Made by a program: the position numbers and the translations under genes. 64,000 nucleotides of DNA, taken from NCBI RefSeq assembly GCF_021155775.2, contig NC_060237.1, positions 2,358,501 to 2,422,500 of the forward strand, read 5' to 3'. The notes beneath the pieces were generated by a model. That model was given only the letters and a program-made list of their open reading frames with translations. It was not told the DNA's origin and made no database searches. Below, piece by piece: positions 26,227 to 37,404 of this stretch. The stretch's first letter is position 1. The number at the start of each line of letters is the position of its first letter. This DNA comes from Neodiprion pinetum. Lineage: Eukaryota > Arthropoda > Insecta > Hymenoptera > Diprionidae.

Positions 26227-26752
26227 ATGGACCCAGCAGCGTCGGCGAGCGGCGCGATGCGGTTCTCGTCTAGGAGAAAAACCCGCCCGTCGGGTGTCGT
26301 GCTGCTATGCGTTTTCCTCTGCGTTTTTCACCTCGCCGACGCCGACGCGGAAATTTACGACTGCAAAACCAAGGTGCGAAACGAGTGGATCAAGTACTGC
26401 ATATCCGGCTACGAAGTCAGGGCGAAGCGGCAGGTACCGGAAGTCCCGGCTGATCCGCAGTTCCGTTTTGTATCCCCGGTGAGTGCGGCTTGAATTTTCT
26501 CTTCCGTTTGTCAATTAATCCTTCCTTATTCACGAAGAAAACAATCGGCAGGTGTCGGGGGACGATCTGGGCTTTGGATTGAGCGACGAGGACATGAATC
26601 AGCTCTTCGAGGACTTGGCGGCTCGCAGTCCTCGGGCCGCCAGGAACAAGCAACAGTTCGTGAAGATGATGAACGGACTGGCGGCAAGGTGCTGCAGCGA
26701 CAATCTACGGAGGGATTGCATCGCTTCCGACAATATGATAAATTGTCCCTGA
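26227..26752 (+). CDS. Gonadulin-like insulin-superfamily peptide precursor
   Basis: This is a secreted hormone precursor of about 150 residues in two exons, 26,227-26,478 and 26,552-26,752, joined in phase 0 across a 73-bp intron (gtgagt to cag). A hydrophobic signal peptide (VVLLCVFLCVFHLADA) precedes the B-chain-like segment, in which C46 and C58 keep the insulin-family CX11C spacing. KR at 67-68 and RAAR at 112-115 are likely convertase sites. The A-chain-like end is RCCSDNLRRDCIASDNMINC (C131, C132, C140, C149). That gives CC-X7-C-X8-C instead of the usual CC-X3-C-X8-C. M11 is an alternative start. The gonadulin (Drosophila Ilp8 type) call rests on six insulin-like cysteines plus its place beside IGF and relaxin genes. 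Gonadulins are known as gonad/imaginal-disc signals acting through an LGR receptor. Sequence alone would support only 'divergent insulin-like peptide'. Confidence 0.75.
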
Positions 26753-28237
26753 ATCGTCGGCAGGGCGGTAATACGATATGCGGGAAACACGTGTCGCCTG
26801 GCCGATGCTCTTCCATTTCGCGCTCTCGTCTCATGCATAGAAAAATACAAAACAGCGTGATATGAGTGGGCGATTTAACACCTTTTCTTTGTGAACATCG
26901 CACGGCGTATGTTTGAAAATGGAACGATTGTTGTTCTCTCACGCGTTTGTTCAACGACACCGCGGATCGATTACTCGATTATATTACCTATTGTACGACG
27001 TACACGTTATACACCTACAACTTGCGTATTTACACCTGTATCTATGTGTGCTTACTATTATATTCACTGCATACGCGTATGTAATAATTACTTGCCTTGC
27101 ATCGAATTTCCACACGTTTTCAGACACTATGCATTATATATACATATATGATGTATTTACCCATCCGTTAGAGCTCGGTGGGCCAAGTGGAAACCCCTGA
27201 AGGTGAAAGTCATCCACCCTGTATATACCTCAAGTGCGATGAATATACCATTGAAGGCAAAGAAATCACTTCGGTACGACATTCTATAAATAATCAAGTT
27301 TCTGTGGATCCGTTTATTTTAAAAATGTGTTAAAAGTGATATAGGCTTGAGCTAAAAGTTGCGCACGATAAATTCGCAGAATTCTTGGACGTTTGTCGAC
27401 GGCGATATCATGACCGAACTATCCTTGCCGTAATTTTTCTTCAGTGTTGAATGAGTCTCGAAAACTGGCAAGTGCCGTTTGTAATCGTGTATAACCGAAA
27501 TATATTGGCATGTTGATTTAGCTCCAGCGTTTTGATCAAATTTATCTCAATATTCTCGATCGCAAAAGCGAAATGTTTTTGCAGTCAAGAAAAACATGAA
27601 GCGTAAAAATTCGAGCTCATTCGTGTCATCGGTAATCCTTTGAGCCTGAAATCCACAATTATTATCGAACGGGAATTAAATGAATCGTCGATTAAGGGAA
27701 AGATTGGTTTTATTTTTAAAAAATTACATCACAATAGATTTCCGAAGTGGTTTGTCAAATTCTCAAGTAAAAACACCATACACACACAATGTAATTTATC
27801 GGAGAATCGTGATTTACATTAACATGAATTATTCTCCATCTTATACATCAATAAAATATTAATCCTACACAACCGACGTATGCGTTATAGGTGTGTATAA
27901 GAACACGGTATATCATACAGAATATTTCAATAGTCCTTAGTCGTGTGATGTTCAATCACAGTACAAATAATGTATTACGCTACAGCCTAGCCTAGGTAAA
28001 ATAATTTAATGAGATCATTGGTTGAGTAGAGTATCGAAGCGGATATAGCATTGCAAAAATACCATCCGCGCAGCTTACACCGCGAATGATGGAACATGTT
28101 CATCGTACATTCGAGACGATTATCCGCACCTTCGGTTAGTGCGAGAGACTCGCTTCGAGAATTTGCTGCGAGATACGGGGGTGTAATTGCACGTTACATT
28201 GTTAAAAAATTACATGGTTACGTATATAATATATAGA
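26753..28237. other. Intergenic region between gonadulin-like gene and MITE
   Basis: This should contain the 3' untranslated region of the gonadulin-like gene. No unambiguous AATAAA lies close to the stop; one occurs only near 27,850. The DNA is AT-rich with no supported gene. Confidence 0.4.
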
Positions 28238-28626
28238 TTAGGGTGTGTCATTTTAGGGCGATATTTTTTTTTTTTTTCACTATTATTGGTTCTCCCAAGT
28301 CTGATTAAATCGTACGGTATTTTCCCAATAGGGTTTTATAGGAAATCGAATTCTCTACAAACAACGTCTCTTGACTTTTGTCTGTAAAATCAACGGCTTG
28401 CGAGTAATTGATGTGCAAGCTTAATTTTCTACGAAAATATGTATGTTAGAGTTGTTGTCAATCAAATGGGAAAAATTCAATGCGGTTGAGCTACCTCTAA
28501 ATATTTGTTGACAGCGCTGCCCTTGCGCGAGGATTTGTTTTTAGATGCGAACTAAAGACTTTTCGGGTGTTGAACAAAAAAAAAAAAAAAATTGCGCCCT
28601 AATGTAATTCTAATGACACACCCTAA
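28238..28626. mobile_element. MITE, 389 bp, with terminal inverted repeats and TATAGA target duplication
   Basis: The left end reads ttagggtgtgtcatt and the right end is its exact reverse complement (aatgacacaccctaa). A second inverted block, tagggcg next to a T-run (left, about 28,254-28,277) and an A-run next to cgcccta (right, about 28,576-28,601), extends the symmetry. The element is flanked by the direct repeat tataga at 28,232-28,237 and 28,627-28,632, which looks like a 6-bp target-site duplication. It contains no transposase and is therefore non-autonomous. I cannot name the superfamily. Confidence 0.75.
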
Positions 28627-28756
28627 TATAGATATGTATGTTCAAATGTTCGTATGCGTATGCCATGAGTATCCTTCGGCTTAAGGGTCACTCCCGTTTT
28701 CAACGACCCTTTGTCCCTGATCACCCCGCAGTCCGCAACCCTCTACTATCGACGGG

Positions 28757-30803
28757 TCATCGCGATTGGCGAAGCTGATCCCTCTTCTCTGGGCCCAGAA
28801 CGGGGCCGTCGATCCGTCCGAGGCTGAGCTCGGACTTGAACGGGAAAATAACGATCGAGTCGATCGGTTCCGGCGACGTTGTGCCGACCTGGAAGGCTGG
28901 CACCAATGGAATCACCGTTTCTCTGGATACCTGCGGGGAAAAATCAAATTTTTGACTAATTGCAAACACCGATTTAAACGGCGACACGCAAAGCGAAGAG
29001 GCGTGCGAATGTGGTAAAATTATACAGGTAATTGACGTGAGTGATGAAAATCCGTGCATCGTTACGAAAATTTTTCACTACGGAGAGGATAATAATTTAT
29101 AATGGAAATCATCATCGGAAATGGCGTCAGATCTTTTAACATTGAAAAATCGAGGGAACAACTGAACAAGTTAATTGATTTAACATTTTTAACACAGCAT
29201 TAACTCGCATTTTACGGGTAGTATGCAGCGTCAGCAGAGCCGCAAGCATCTCTTATGTAAGTATGGTATTATTGTCTTTGTAAGTTTGCATGTTCCGGTA
29301 ACGCAAAAAAGGAATCCATATATGTGTAAAAAATACCGTTACTAAATTTAGCAGTGCAACGTGCCAGTTAAATATCTTACGAAACAGTAGGTCTAATTGC
29401 AAAAGAAATCGATCAGAATATTTCAAAGCTTAATTTTACGATAGCTCAGAATTTACATAGCTATCAAAATTCTTTGGAAGAATGCCAACGTCAAATATGC
29501 ATAAGATCACAATAAACAATGCACACGCCAATAAATAGATAATACGTATTCGATGACCAATTTGCCTTAACTAAAGTTTATTTGTATATAGTGTAAAACC
29601 CTCGGTTCCAAGCCCCACTGATATCGCAATGACGTGCATAACACAAGCTACCGAATTGTAATAAACTACATTAGGTGCTCACGAACTAGAATATACTATA
29701 TACTATACATGTGACTGAATAAAACGGTGCGAGATGTACGCGACGATACATCTGTTACGGATAGTCGGTGAATTTTCCAACGGGCATTTCTTTCTACGTA
29801 CACGTGAAAATGAACTAAAATAAACTACAGCCCTGGTGAAAATGTTTCCCCTGAATCTTGGAAAAGAATTTTCAAATGTTTTACAAACTTTCCTCAAGAA
29901 ACGGTAACAATGTTTCGAACACGAACTTTCCGGTGTTATTGAGAAACTGTCACATATCTGGTTCAGATTAATGTTGAGAAAACATTTCCACTCGATAGGG
30001 GGGATGTGCGGTCTAGGGATCGATGAACGAGAAATTAAAAACACCTTTCGCCACCGCGTGCGAATTCGTTGTTTCCGGCGTTTCGGCCCGTGGCAAGAAC
30101 AGGCCTTTGCATGTTTCTGCCGTGCGTTTTTTCGCCGTTTCCGTCTCGGTAGACGAGCGGCATTAGAGGCGAGCTGATCTTTCGCGATCGGCATCTCCTT
30201 AACCGTAGAGTACGGTAGATTGACTATTTTATAGGGTGTCTGAGGTAGCTGCGATCTGCGAAAAACGTATTTTTACCACCGTAACAAGGGGCCGTTAAAT
30301 CGATCGGAAAACGTGATTTCACGTCTCTGTGAGAAACCGTCGCGCAACGCACACTAAAAACCATGCAACTCGTCGCCGCGACGAAGAGATCTGAGAAAAA
30401 CGTACCCAATGGAATTTCCCTGGGAGGCTGGATCCTCTCCTCTCATCGTCGTCTGAGGAAGGGGTTTGCAGTAACGTTGCAGGTGTTCCAGGCTGCAGTA
30501 CCGGTGGCAGCACTCCTGCACCAGACCCAATCTTCGGGGCCCGGTGCTGGGGACGGGCCGTCTGTCCTCTTCGTCGTTGTCCTCCCCCGAGTAGGAGAAG
30601 GGTTCGTTGAATCCGCTATCCTTGCAGACGAGGTACAGCGCGTCGCTGAGGCTCCTGGAGCAGAGTCTGAACGTCATGTGGGAGGGTCTGGCCTCGCTCT
30701 CGTTGACCAGCAGCAGCTGAAGAAGGACCGTAAGCGCCAGAAGCACCACGGACATCGACGCGATGCCCGTTGCTCGAGGACTCCTCGTCCTTTCGCCCGG
30801 CAT
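28757..30803 (-). CDS. Arthropod insulin-like growth factor (IGF) precursor, three predicted exons
   Basis: This is a secreted growth factor of the Drosophila Ilp6/IGF type. Exon 1 (30,803-30,406) encodes a signal peptide (hydrophobic run after M17), a B domain with C48 and C60 (CX11C, LCSRSLSDALYLVC), a short acidic C peptide with RR at 81-82 and 90-91, and a textbook A domain CCHRYCSLEHLQRYC (residues 98-112). A short connecting peptide is typical of IGF rather than insulin. Exon 1 could read to a stop at 30,354. However, a gtacgt donor at 30,405 joins in phase to 30,144-30,045, encoding a very basic tail (KHAKACSCHGPKRRKQRIR), and then to 28,930-28,757 after a strong ttttccccgcag acceptor, giving 223 residues in all. 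The exon 2 donor (gtgttt) is weak, so exons 2-3 are less certain than exon 1. Both ends may be alternative isoforms. Starts at M1 or M17 are possible. Confidence 0.85.
30354..30405 (-). other. Read-through alternative C-terminus of the IGF gene
   Basis: If the gtacgt donor at 30,405 is not used, exon 1 continues in frame for 16 residues (YVFLRSLRRGDELHGF) to a TAG at 30,356-30,354. This would give a 149-residue precursor ending shortly after the A domain. Retention against splicing of this intron would set whether the basic tail is present. Confidence 0.4.
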
Positions 30804-30835
30804 CGTTGTTCTCGGAGCCTTTGGGCTCGAGAAGT

Positions 30836-30844
30836 CCTTTTATA
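30836..30844 (-). promoter_or_regulatory. TATA box of the IGF gene
   Basis: On the minus strand the sequence reads tataaaagg, a near-perfect TATA box, 33 bp upstream of the first ATG at 30,803. At normal spacing transcription would start around 30,815, leaving only about 10-15 nt before that ATG. Scanning ribosomes might therefore skip it and use M17 at 30,755, directly before the hydrophobic signal core. Confidence 0.7.
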
Positions 30845-30849
30845 CCTGT

Positions 30850-33534
30850 ACCGGGCGGTCTCGAGTGGGGGGTGGGGGCGGGGGGCGAAACCGACGAGGA
30901 AAAGAACCCCGTGTTTATTACCACACCTCTCGCAGCCGAGTCTGAGCACCGCGGCAGACAACGCGAATCGACGAAGCGATCGAGCCGACGAAACCCCCGG
31001 CACCCAGTGCGTATCACTCCGGACTCCGGACTCCGCGACGGCGTTACGAAGACCTTATTTTACTGTGGTCACCGAACGGTCACTCCCGGCGTCGTGGTGG
31101 GGAAATCTGTTGCTGTTGGAAGACGAAGAGCGGGTGCAGACCGGCGTATTACGTACGACGTTCTACAACTATCGAGAACGCAATTTACGATAAACGTACA
31201 CGCGATTATTGTTACGCGTTATATGAACGTATTTGTTACACACGTCCAGCGCAGCTTTGTTCCGCGATATATTTCGCGAGGCGAGACGGGGGGAAAGAAG
31301 AACAAGGAAGACGAACCGACGCCCGGTTCACTTGCCCCTCGGTCTTCTTCTCTTCTTCTTAATCCCGCGGTTCCCGTTCCCCGAGGAAGAGACAAGCACC
31401 CTAAAGTTGGTAAGCGCCAACCCCTCGCGATCCGAGCAAAGTGCCGGACCGATAGAATCGATATTTCGTTAACGACACGCACCCCGGTCGCAGACCAACC
31501 GACGATTAGTCCACTCGTCACGGACTATCAGCTCCGCGCAAATTGCGTCAAGTGCGTACATACACATTGCGTCGTACGTACATCTATTATTGTCCCAAGT
31601 CGGTGCTTCTCCAGCCCCCTCCCAACCACCTCGACGCGGACCTCTTCAAACTTTGAATATTATTGACGGATACACGCGGACGGAAAGCGGACACCACCGC
31701 TTCCTCCTCCTCCTTCGTGGCACAATGCAGATTACAGAGTGACAGGAGGCTTGTTGATGGTGCCGCGGCCGTCGTTGCCACTGGCAGGTACGGGTCTCCT
31801 AGCTCGCGGCCTCTGTGCTCCTGGACTCTACGGTGTAGACTTTGCCGCCGCTGAGTCGAGATAAGCGAGCGACTAGTTTTCCTCCCCCGACGCCCCCCGA
31901 GGTCGCCAAGTTCCCGTCGTCAATGACATCCGGCATCCCGGTTAAGACGGGGGCCGAGGGAGAGTTCTCGCGGTTCACCTGCGGAGCACGACGCTGGTCG
32001 TCAGGAAGCCCCGCAAGAAGATCGTCGAGGCGTTCGACCGCAGCGCGATTATGCCGGCGTCGAGAAGAAGGGGGAGCGGAGGCGCCGCTGCTGTTGACCC
32101 TTGCGTCTAGCATCCGACATCTCCGGCTCTAAATATAGAAATACCGATGCACGCGTTTATATATCATTGTACCCGATATCGCGGGTATACGGAGTAAATA
32201 TACGATGTGTTACGGCAACGAGACCACAACGACGAAAACGACAACGACGATCGAGACGGAGACCGAAGATCGCTGATACTTGCGGCGGGTCGTTGTTTCG
32301 CCGGGAGCTATCCCTCCTCCCCCTTCTTACATCTCCAGAGATGGACGCGACGCGCTCGATTTCCTCTTCGTCTCTCCGTCGCGACGAAGGTCTAGGAAGG
32401 TCGTCGTCGTCTTTTCATTCCTCTCAAACTTTTCACCCTACAAATGCAGGGTTCCGGCGACCCAATGGAGACGGAACCCCGTACCGGACGTTCGATGAAA
32501 CAGTGTCACGTAACTTGCAGGGATGCAAAAATGATGATCGAGGAGAAACTGTAACGTGGAAAACACTTTGCGCCACGGCGATCAGCAGCGGGACGCGTGT
32601 ACAAACAACAGCGACGCAACGCAACGTAACGTAACGTAACGTGACGTAAGATATGCCCTGTGCCGAGTCCGGGTCGGCGATGATAGCTGCAGAGGAAGGG
32701 GAGACGAGGTTTCCCTCTGCTCTGTAACGAAAACACGTAAACACGACAACAGAATTAATTACCAAACAGCATTTTTTCAGATCCGCGGCCGGCTGTCCTT
32801 CGACACGAGTCTTATCTAATCGGGCTTTCGCCGAGAGTATAACAGCCGCCTCCATATATCCACCACGCGTCCCTTTAGTAAGTGTATCGCACGTACATGC
32901 GTATGTACGTACGTGCGCAACATTTACTCAAATTGAGACGATGTCCGATCATCGTCCGCCAACGCGATGCCCGCATTATTCACCGCGATATGACACACGA
33001 AGGCCCACGGATAGCTATTATAACCGGAATATATTGTTATCCGGCCGCATCCGTTCGTCAATAGATTCGATTAAATGCTCGTAATAGGCCGCGGGTGATG
33101 TATCGTCGTCACACTTCACCTATAATGAAGACTTCAACGCGGGAGGCGGTGGACGTCCGACGATAAACGCGTCTTTCTCTCACGTACAATATTTACAAAT
33201 AACTGACACAGGTCTTCGCGCGTTTACAGAGGCCAGCGCGGAAGTGAGGTGAAAACATCCTAATCTTACGATAAACGTCCGGTCAATCTTCAAACCAACA
33301 ACCGATAGAACACGCTGCATAATATTGCGAGCTTTGTATGAAGTTGATCTTAAAGTAGCGAAGTCGGGAGAAAGAAAGAACCGAAAGTCTGAGGTCGTCA
33401 ATTTGCGCCGTTTTCCCCGTGGATCCATGATTACGACGATGAGTAACTGCGCATGCATCACATCACGGATAAACTAAAATCCTTAGAAATTTATCTGGAG
33501 CACGAGCTATAAGTGATACGCAGCATGTAGACAT
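30850..33534. other. GC-rich region upstream of the IGF gene
   Basis: This region is markedly richer in GC and CpG than its surroundings, especially 30,350-32,700, consistent with a promoter/CpG-rich domain of the IGF gene. It includes short cgtaa tandem copies at about 32,611-32,650. A 104-codon minus-strand frame (ATG at 32,113 to TAG at 31,799), rich in Ser, Arg and Ala, resembles no family I recognise. I do not call it a gene. Confidence 0.4.
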
Positions 33535-33559
33535 TTGTGTGTGTGTGTGTGTGTGTGTT
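33535..33559 (+). repeat. (GT)n microsatellite
   Basis: An uninterrupted GT dinucleotide run of about 12 units. Confidence 0.9.
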
Positions 33560-35583
33560 TATGCAGTGCACGAATGATGTACAAACTTGCGCTCACACCG
33601 ATGCTGACGTATTCTTTGGCACGACGGCGACGCGTCAAGGTACATACCTATAATGTATTTTACTGTGGTCAAACAATCAATCGTCGTTGGATAGCAACCC
33701 GCGGACTATGCCCAATTCGTCTTGTCCTGGTTCTCGCTTGTACACAGTCAGCGATAACCTCGCGGGGGGCCCGACGTAAGGCAAGAAGAGTATAAGAAGA
33801 AGAAGAGGAGATCCTTGTCCCTCCAACGCGGCGCTGTAGGGAGGACAAGGAGTTCAAATTGATGTAGAACGGAATCGTGAGATGGCATAGGTGCAGGCTG
33901 TAAGATTCCGATCACACTGTGCTGTCCGTCTAATAATAGATGAATTACAGTGGAAAACATTATCTCGGATTACAGAAGCAAGTTCAAAGGAGCATCTGAT
34001 ACAAGACTTATTTTGTGTTTATTACAGATCTGTGTTATGCTTATGTGGTATATAATACGTATATGTATAGAACGCATGCAGGGACCAGAAATGTTTATCA
34101 ATTTCCTCGTAGTTGTTAAAGTTCATTGCATTGTTATTTAAAACTTTCAACAAAGTGACATTGATCGTTGACAATATTGCTCGTGGAAAATGACAGAAAC
34201 AATTGTTCAGACCCCCAGGGTTCAGAGAACTTGCTTGAATCACGAGAGACGAGAATAAATCTCGATTGGTCGGTTGGTTTAAACCCCTTATCGTGTATTC
34301 TTGCTCTAAACTTGATTTTTTATCCCTACCACAGAGTGCAAACACACTACCAGCTATCGAGGAAAATCACGGACGAATTCTCTCAACTCCAGATTCTTCG
34401 TTCGCACCAACGGGTGTAAGGAGATCGTAGATGATGCGTCGCGAAAAAGTCGGGCGTTTATATCGAAGAGAATAATATGCGTAAACACATTAAAAGTATA
34501 ATTATATTCAACAGATATGTTCCAAAGTTCGTCATGACGTTTGTTTTTTCGATTATTCAACATTTCATACTTCCAACCGCGAAAGAGTTGATTCATTTGA
34601 TAAATTTTCATAAAAATCCACTTGCTAGCTTCGCCTGTAAAATTCCAGAAGTCTCTTCAAATTCATGAAAATATTATCCACGGTGGTTTAACACCCGCTA
34701 AGAACGTTCGGAGCGAATTAGTTTCAAGTTGGTATTTCGATCGATTAATGAGACCCGATGCTCGCTGCTGGTAGTCTCACTGTTACCGTATACGAGGCGT
34801 AAATTAAACCGCACGAAACGTTGGTCTCCTTGCGCGTCCATGTCGTGTACATCGAACGATGTCAATACTGATCCTTGACCACCTGTGAGAGAACCTTAGC
34901 GATCTCTCGGCAAAAATACAATATGCTTCACAAGAGTAGCATTAAATTATGAAAGTCTCATTTCACATCAATATGAAAAAAGATTACGAAGTAAAGGCTT
35001 TCCAACTCGGACGGGGTTTTACGGTGTTTCTACATTTAAATAACATGCCTTGTAATTCTAAGACAACTGCCATTTTCTGCGAAGCACCTTAATGCTAAGT
35101 ACTTTACAGGATTCTGTTTTGGAAATAAGCCGTGAAAAGGTTGTATGCACTCGGTATTACGACGACTCTAGAAATCAGCTAATTGCCAAACTCCAGGTAG
35201 GATTTGCGGCAACGATTTGACTGGGTGTACTACAATGTGTAACGGAGCATGCTCACGTTTATGTTTACCTCTTGCTTGACCGCCCCCGAACCTACAGTAA
35301 TAATTAATAGCAGCGTCGTTGCAGATTATATACCAAGGCGGGGAGAGGAGGTTTCGCTTTAGCGAACCTATTTATATCTACCTGACAGTAGGTATACGGT
35401 GCGTCGTAAGCACCGGGGCTGTTCAGCGTTATCTCGGTCAATAGCTCCGATCGTGAGGAATAATAAAACGCCCTGCCGGCTTCGTTGTACGCCGGAACAA
35501 TATACTACCGGAGAGAGGCCTTGTCGTCGAGCAGTTTCACCCGAATAGTCCAACTCCTCGGACCGTCTCTCGCACCTCCAGAG
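33560..35583. other. Intergenic region upstream of the Ras-like GTPase gene
   Basis: No exon, RNA gene or mobile element is supported here. The last few hundred bases should contain the promoter of the GTPase gene; there is no obvious TATA box. Confidence 0.4.
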
Positions 35584-37201
35584 ATGACGCCCCCGATCAC
35601 CTGGAGCCTTGGACTATCCGGGATACGCGACGTAGCCAGCAAAGCCATCCGCGTAGTCCTCCTCGGGCAGCCCGGCGTCGGAAAGACGGGTGAGAGAGTC
35701 GTCGTTGCAACAGACGTTTCATCTCTTCCACTTTAGCACCGCTGCGCTGTTACGTTGCTCTATTTATAACCGCATGTCGACGTACAGTAATAACCGAACC
35801 GCGACGCGCCACTTTTCGTGAATAAAAAAAATCATAAATAATGCGACGAGCGAATAATGCAAACATCTGGTTTCGTAGGGAACGATCGGACAAAAAATAA
35901 GCGAGTCAAGTGTCAAGGTCTAGTCTACTTTTAAACGCGCGGGCTACTCGGGCGTCGTTACGTCACACGGCGCTGCCCAATGAGGAAAGAGAGTTTATTA
36001 ACCGTAAGATTAAAAAGGCTGTAGCCTTAGGCCCTCGAAATTTACGGCCTTCCAATTGTCAAAATCAAATTCATCAAAATAGTACCGAGATTTTCAAATT
36101 TTCGGGTGGATTCGTGTCCGAAGAATTTCGCGCACGAAGTTCGAGAACTTTGTACACATGTGGAAAAAAATTCCATTCTATTCTATACGAACTTAGTCAC
36201 CTTTGATCTTGAGTCACCACTTTTTAAATTTAACTTTTTAAATTTAAGACCATCTTGCAGGACTGACATTCGACCTTTTTTCTAGTTTAGCCTTAGGTAT
36301 CGTGCCCCCTTAATCCCTTAAGGCCTGAGTGTGTAGCAGCGGTTCTCATTACCGCTATCCCGATTGGCTAATTTTTCAGCGCTGGCGGTAAGATTCGCAA
36401 CGCGCCGATTCATCGGAGAGTACGACTGCACTACGGAGAGGATCTACAAGTTTACAGACGCGGCAACTGGCTCGTGGGAAATTGCCGATCCCTCGGGATA
36501 TCCGCCAGCACCTACAGAGCCAAAACTGCGATGGGCAGACGCGATACTAATCGTCTACTCCATCAGCGACCGCGTCAGTTTCGACGAGACTTCGCGGCTG
36601 AGGTGCCTTCTTCCTACTATACTTTAACCCGTCACTTCGACACATCCTGATTAACAAGTTCCTGCTTCCTTGTCCCTTTTTTGCCATTATACATTCACCT
36701 TTGTTCTCATACTAAATTCGATCATAAATTGACCCGATCACCGCGTTACCATCCTCCAGATTTTTGGTGACCCATGCGAGACGGGGACGGAAGGTGCCAC
36801 CGGTGGTCTTGCTGATCGGGAACAAGTCGGACCTGGCCGCTTCTCCGGGTGAGAGGATGGTGTCCGCCTGGGAGGGTCGTCGTCGTGCCGACGACATCGA
36901 GGCCCATGGTTTCTACGAGATATCGACGAGAGAGTCCGTCGACCAGGTTCTGGAAGCCTTCTAAGATACCAAAGACCGTGCTCCGTCCTTTGCATTATTT
37001 TTTTCTTCATCTCTCCAGGTCACTGTCATGTTCTCCGACGTCTCGAGGCTCGTCGCGGAGGCTGCAGCCGGCGGTTCTGTCCAGGGAAATCCTTTCCGGG
37101 TAAGAGCTTCCACCGACGGGTCCATCAACGCCCTAAGAAGACCTCCGGTACCGCCGCCAGGGCGAAGGCTTAGCATTTCTGCACGCGGTGCACCCCCTTA
37201 G
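35584..37201 (+). CDS. Ras-superfamily small GTPase, RERG/RASL11-like
   Basis: A signalling GTPase of about 232 residues in four exons: 35,584-35,689, 36,380-36,602, 36,760-36,946 and 37,019-37,201, with consistent phases. The P loop is GQPGVGKT (G1), followed by ALAVRFATRRFIGEYD and CTTER (switch I with a Thr). G3 is DPSGYP, G4 is GNKSDL and the G5-like motif is YEIST. The usual DTAGQ is therefore altered: the residues equivalent to Ras G12 and Q61 are Pro and Tyr. The C-terminus is Pro/Arg-rich and ends ARGAPP with no CAAX box, as in RERG-type proteins. The exon 3 donor (caggttctg) is weak; reading through it would end the protein four residues later, and splicing restores the last helix (VTVMFSDVSRLV). 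The gene lies between the IGF and relaxin genes. The exact orthologue is uncertain. Confidence 0.85.
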
Positions 37202-37398
37202 CATCTTTCACAGATACTCCAGAATCGCGAATTTTTATCTATTTTTTTTTTAACGTATACGATGTATTATTGTTTTGCAAGACATGTTACACGTGAGAGA
37301 TGCACACTCTGATATACGTCTGCGATGTGTACGCAAAGTTGTGAGTATGTAAAGATATGTAAAAGACGCCATGTATGTATGTATATGTATGTATCGTA

Positions 37399-37404
37399 AA
37401 TAAA
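37399..37404 (+). terminator. Poly(A) signal AATAAA of the GTPase gene
   Basis: A canonical aataaa lies about 200 bp after the stop codon of the GTPase gene. Confidence 0.6.

Noticed and set aside
28238..28253. Telomere-like TTAGGG sequence
   Set aside because: It is a single copy in each terminal inverted repeat of the MITE, not a tandem telomeric run.
30363..31193. A 276-codon plus-strand frame opposite IGF exon 1
   Set aside because: It is the complement of a confidently coding exon in GC-rich DNA and has no family features.
30770..31666. A 298-codon plus-strand frame
   Set aside because: It has no ATG start, lies antisense to IGF exon 1 and its promoter in CpG-rich DNA, and shows no domain.
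32101..32634. A 177-codon plus-strand frame
   Set aside because: It starts at TTG, is rich in Arg and Ser as expected of random GC-rich DNA, and shows no motif.
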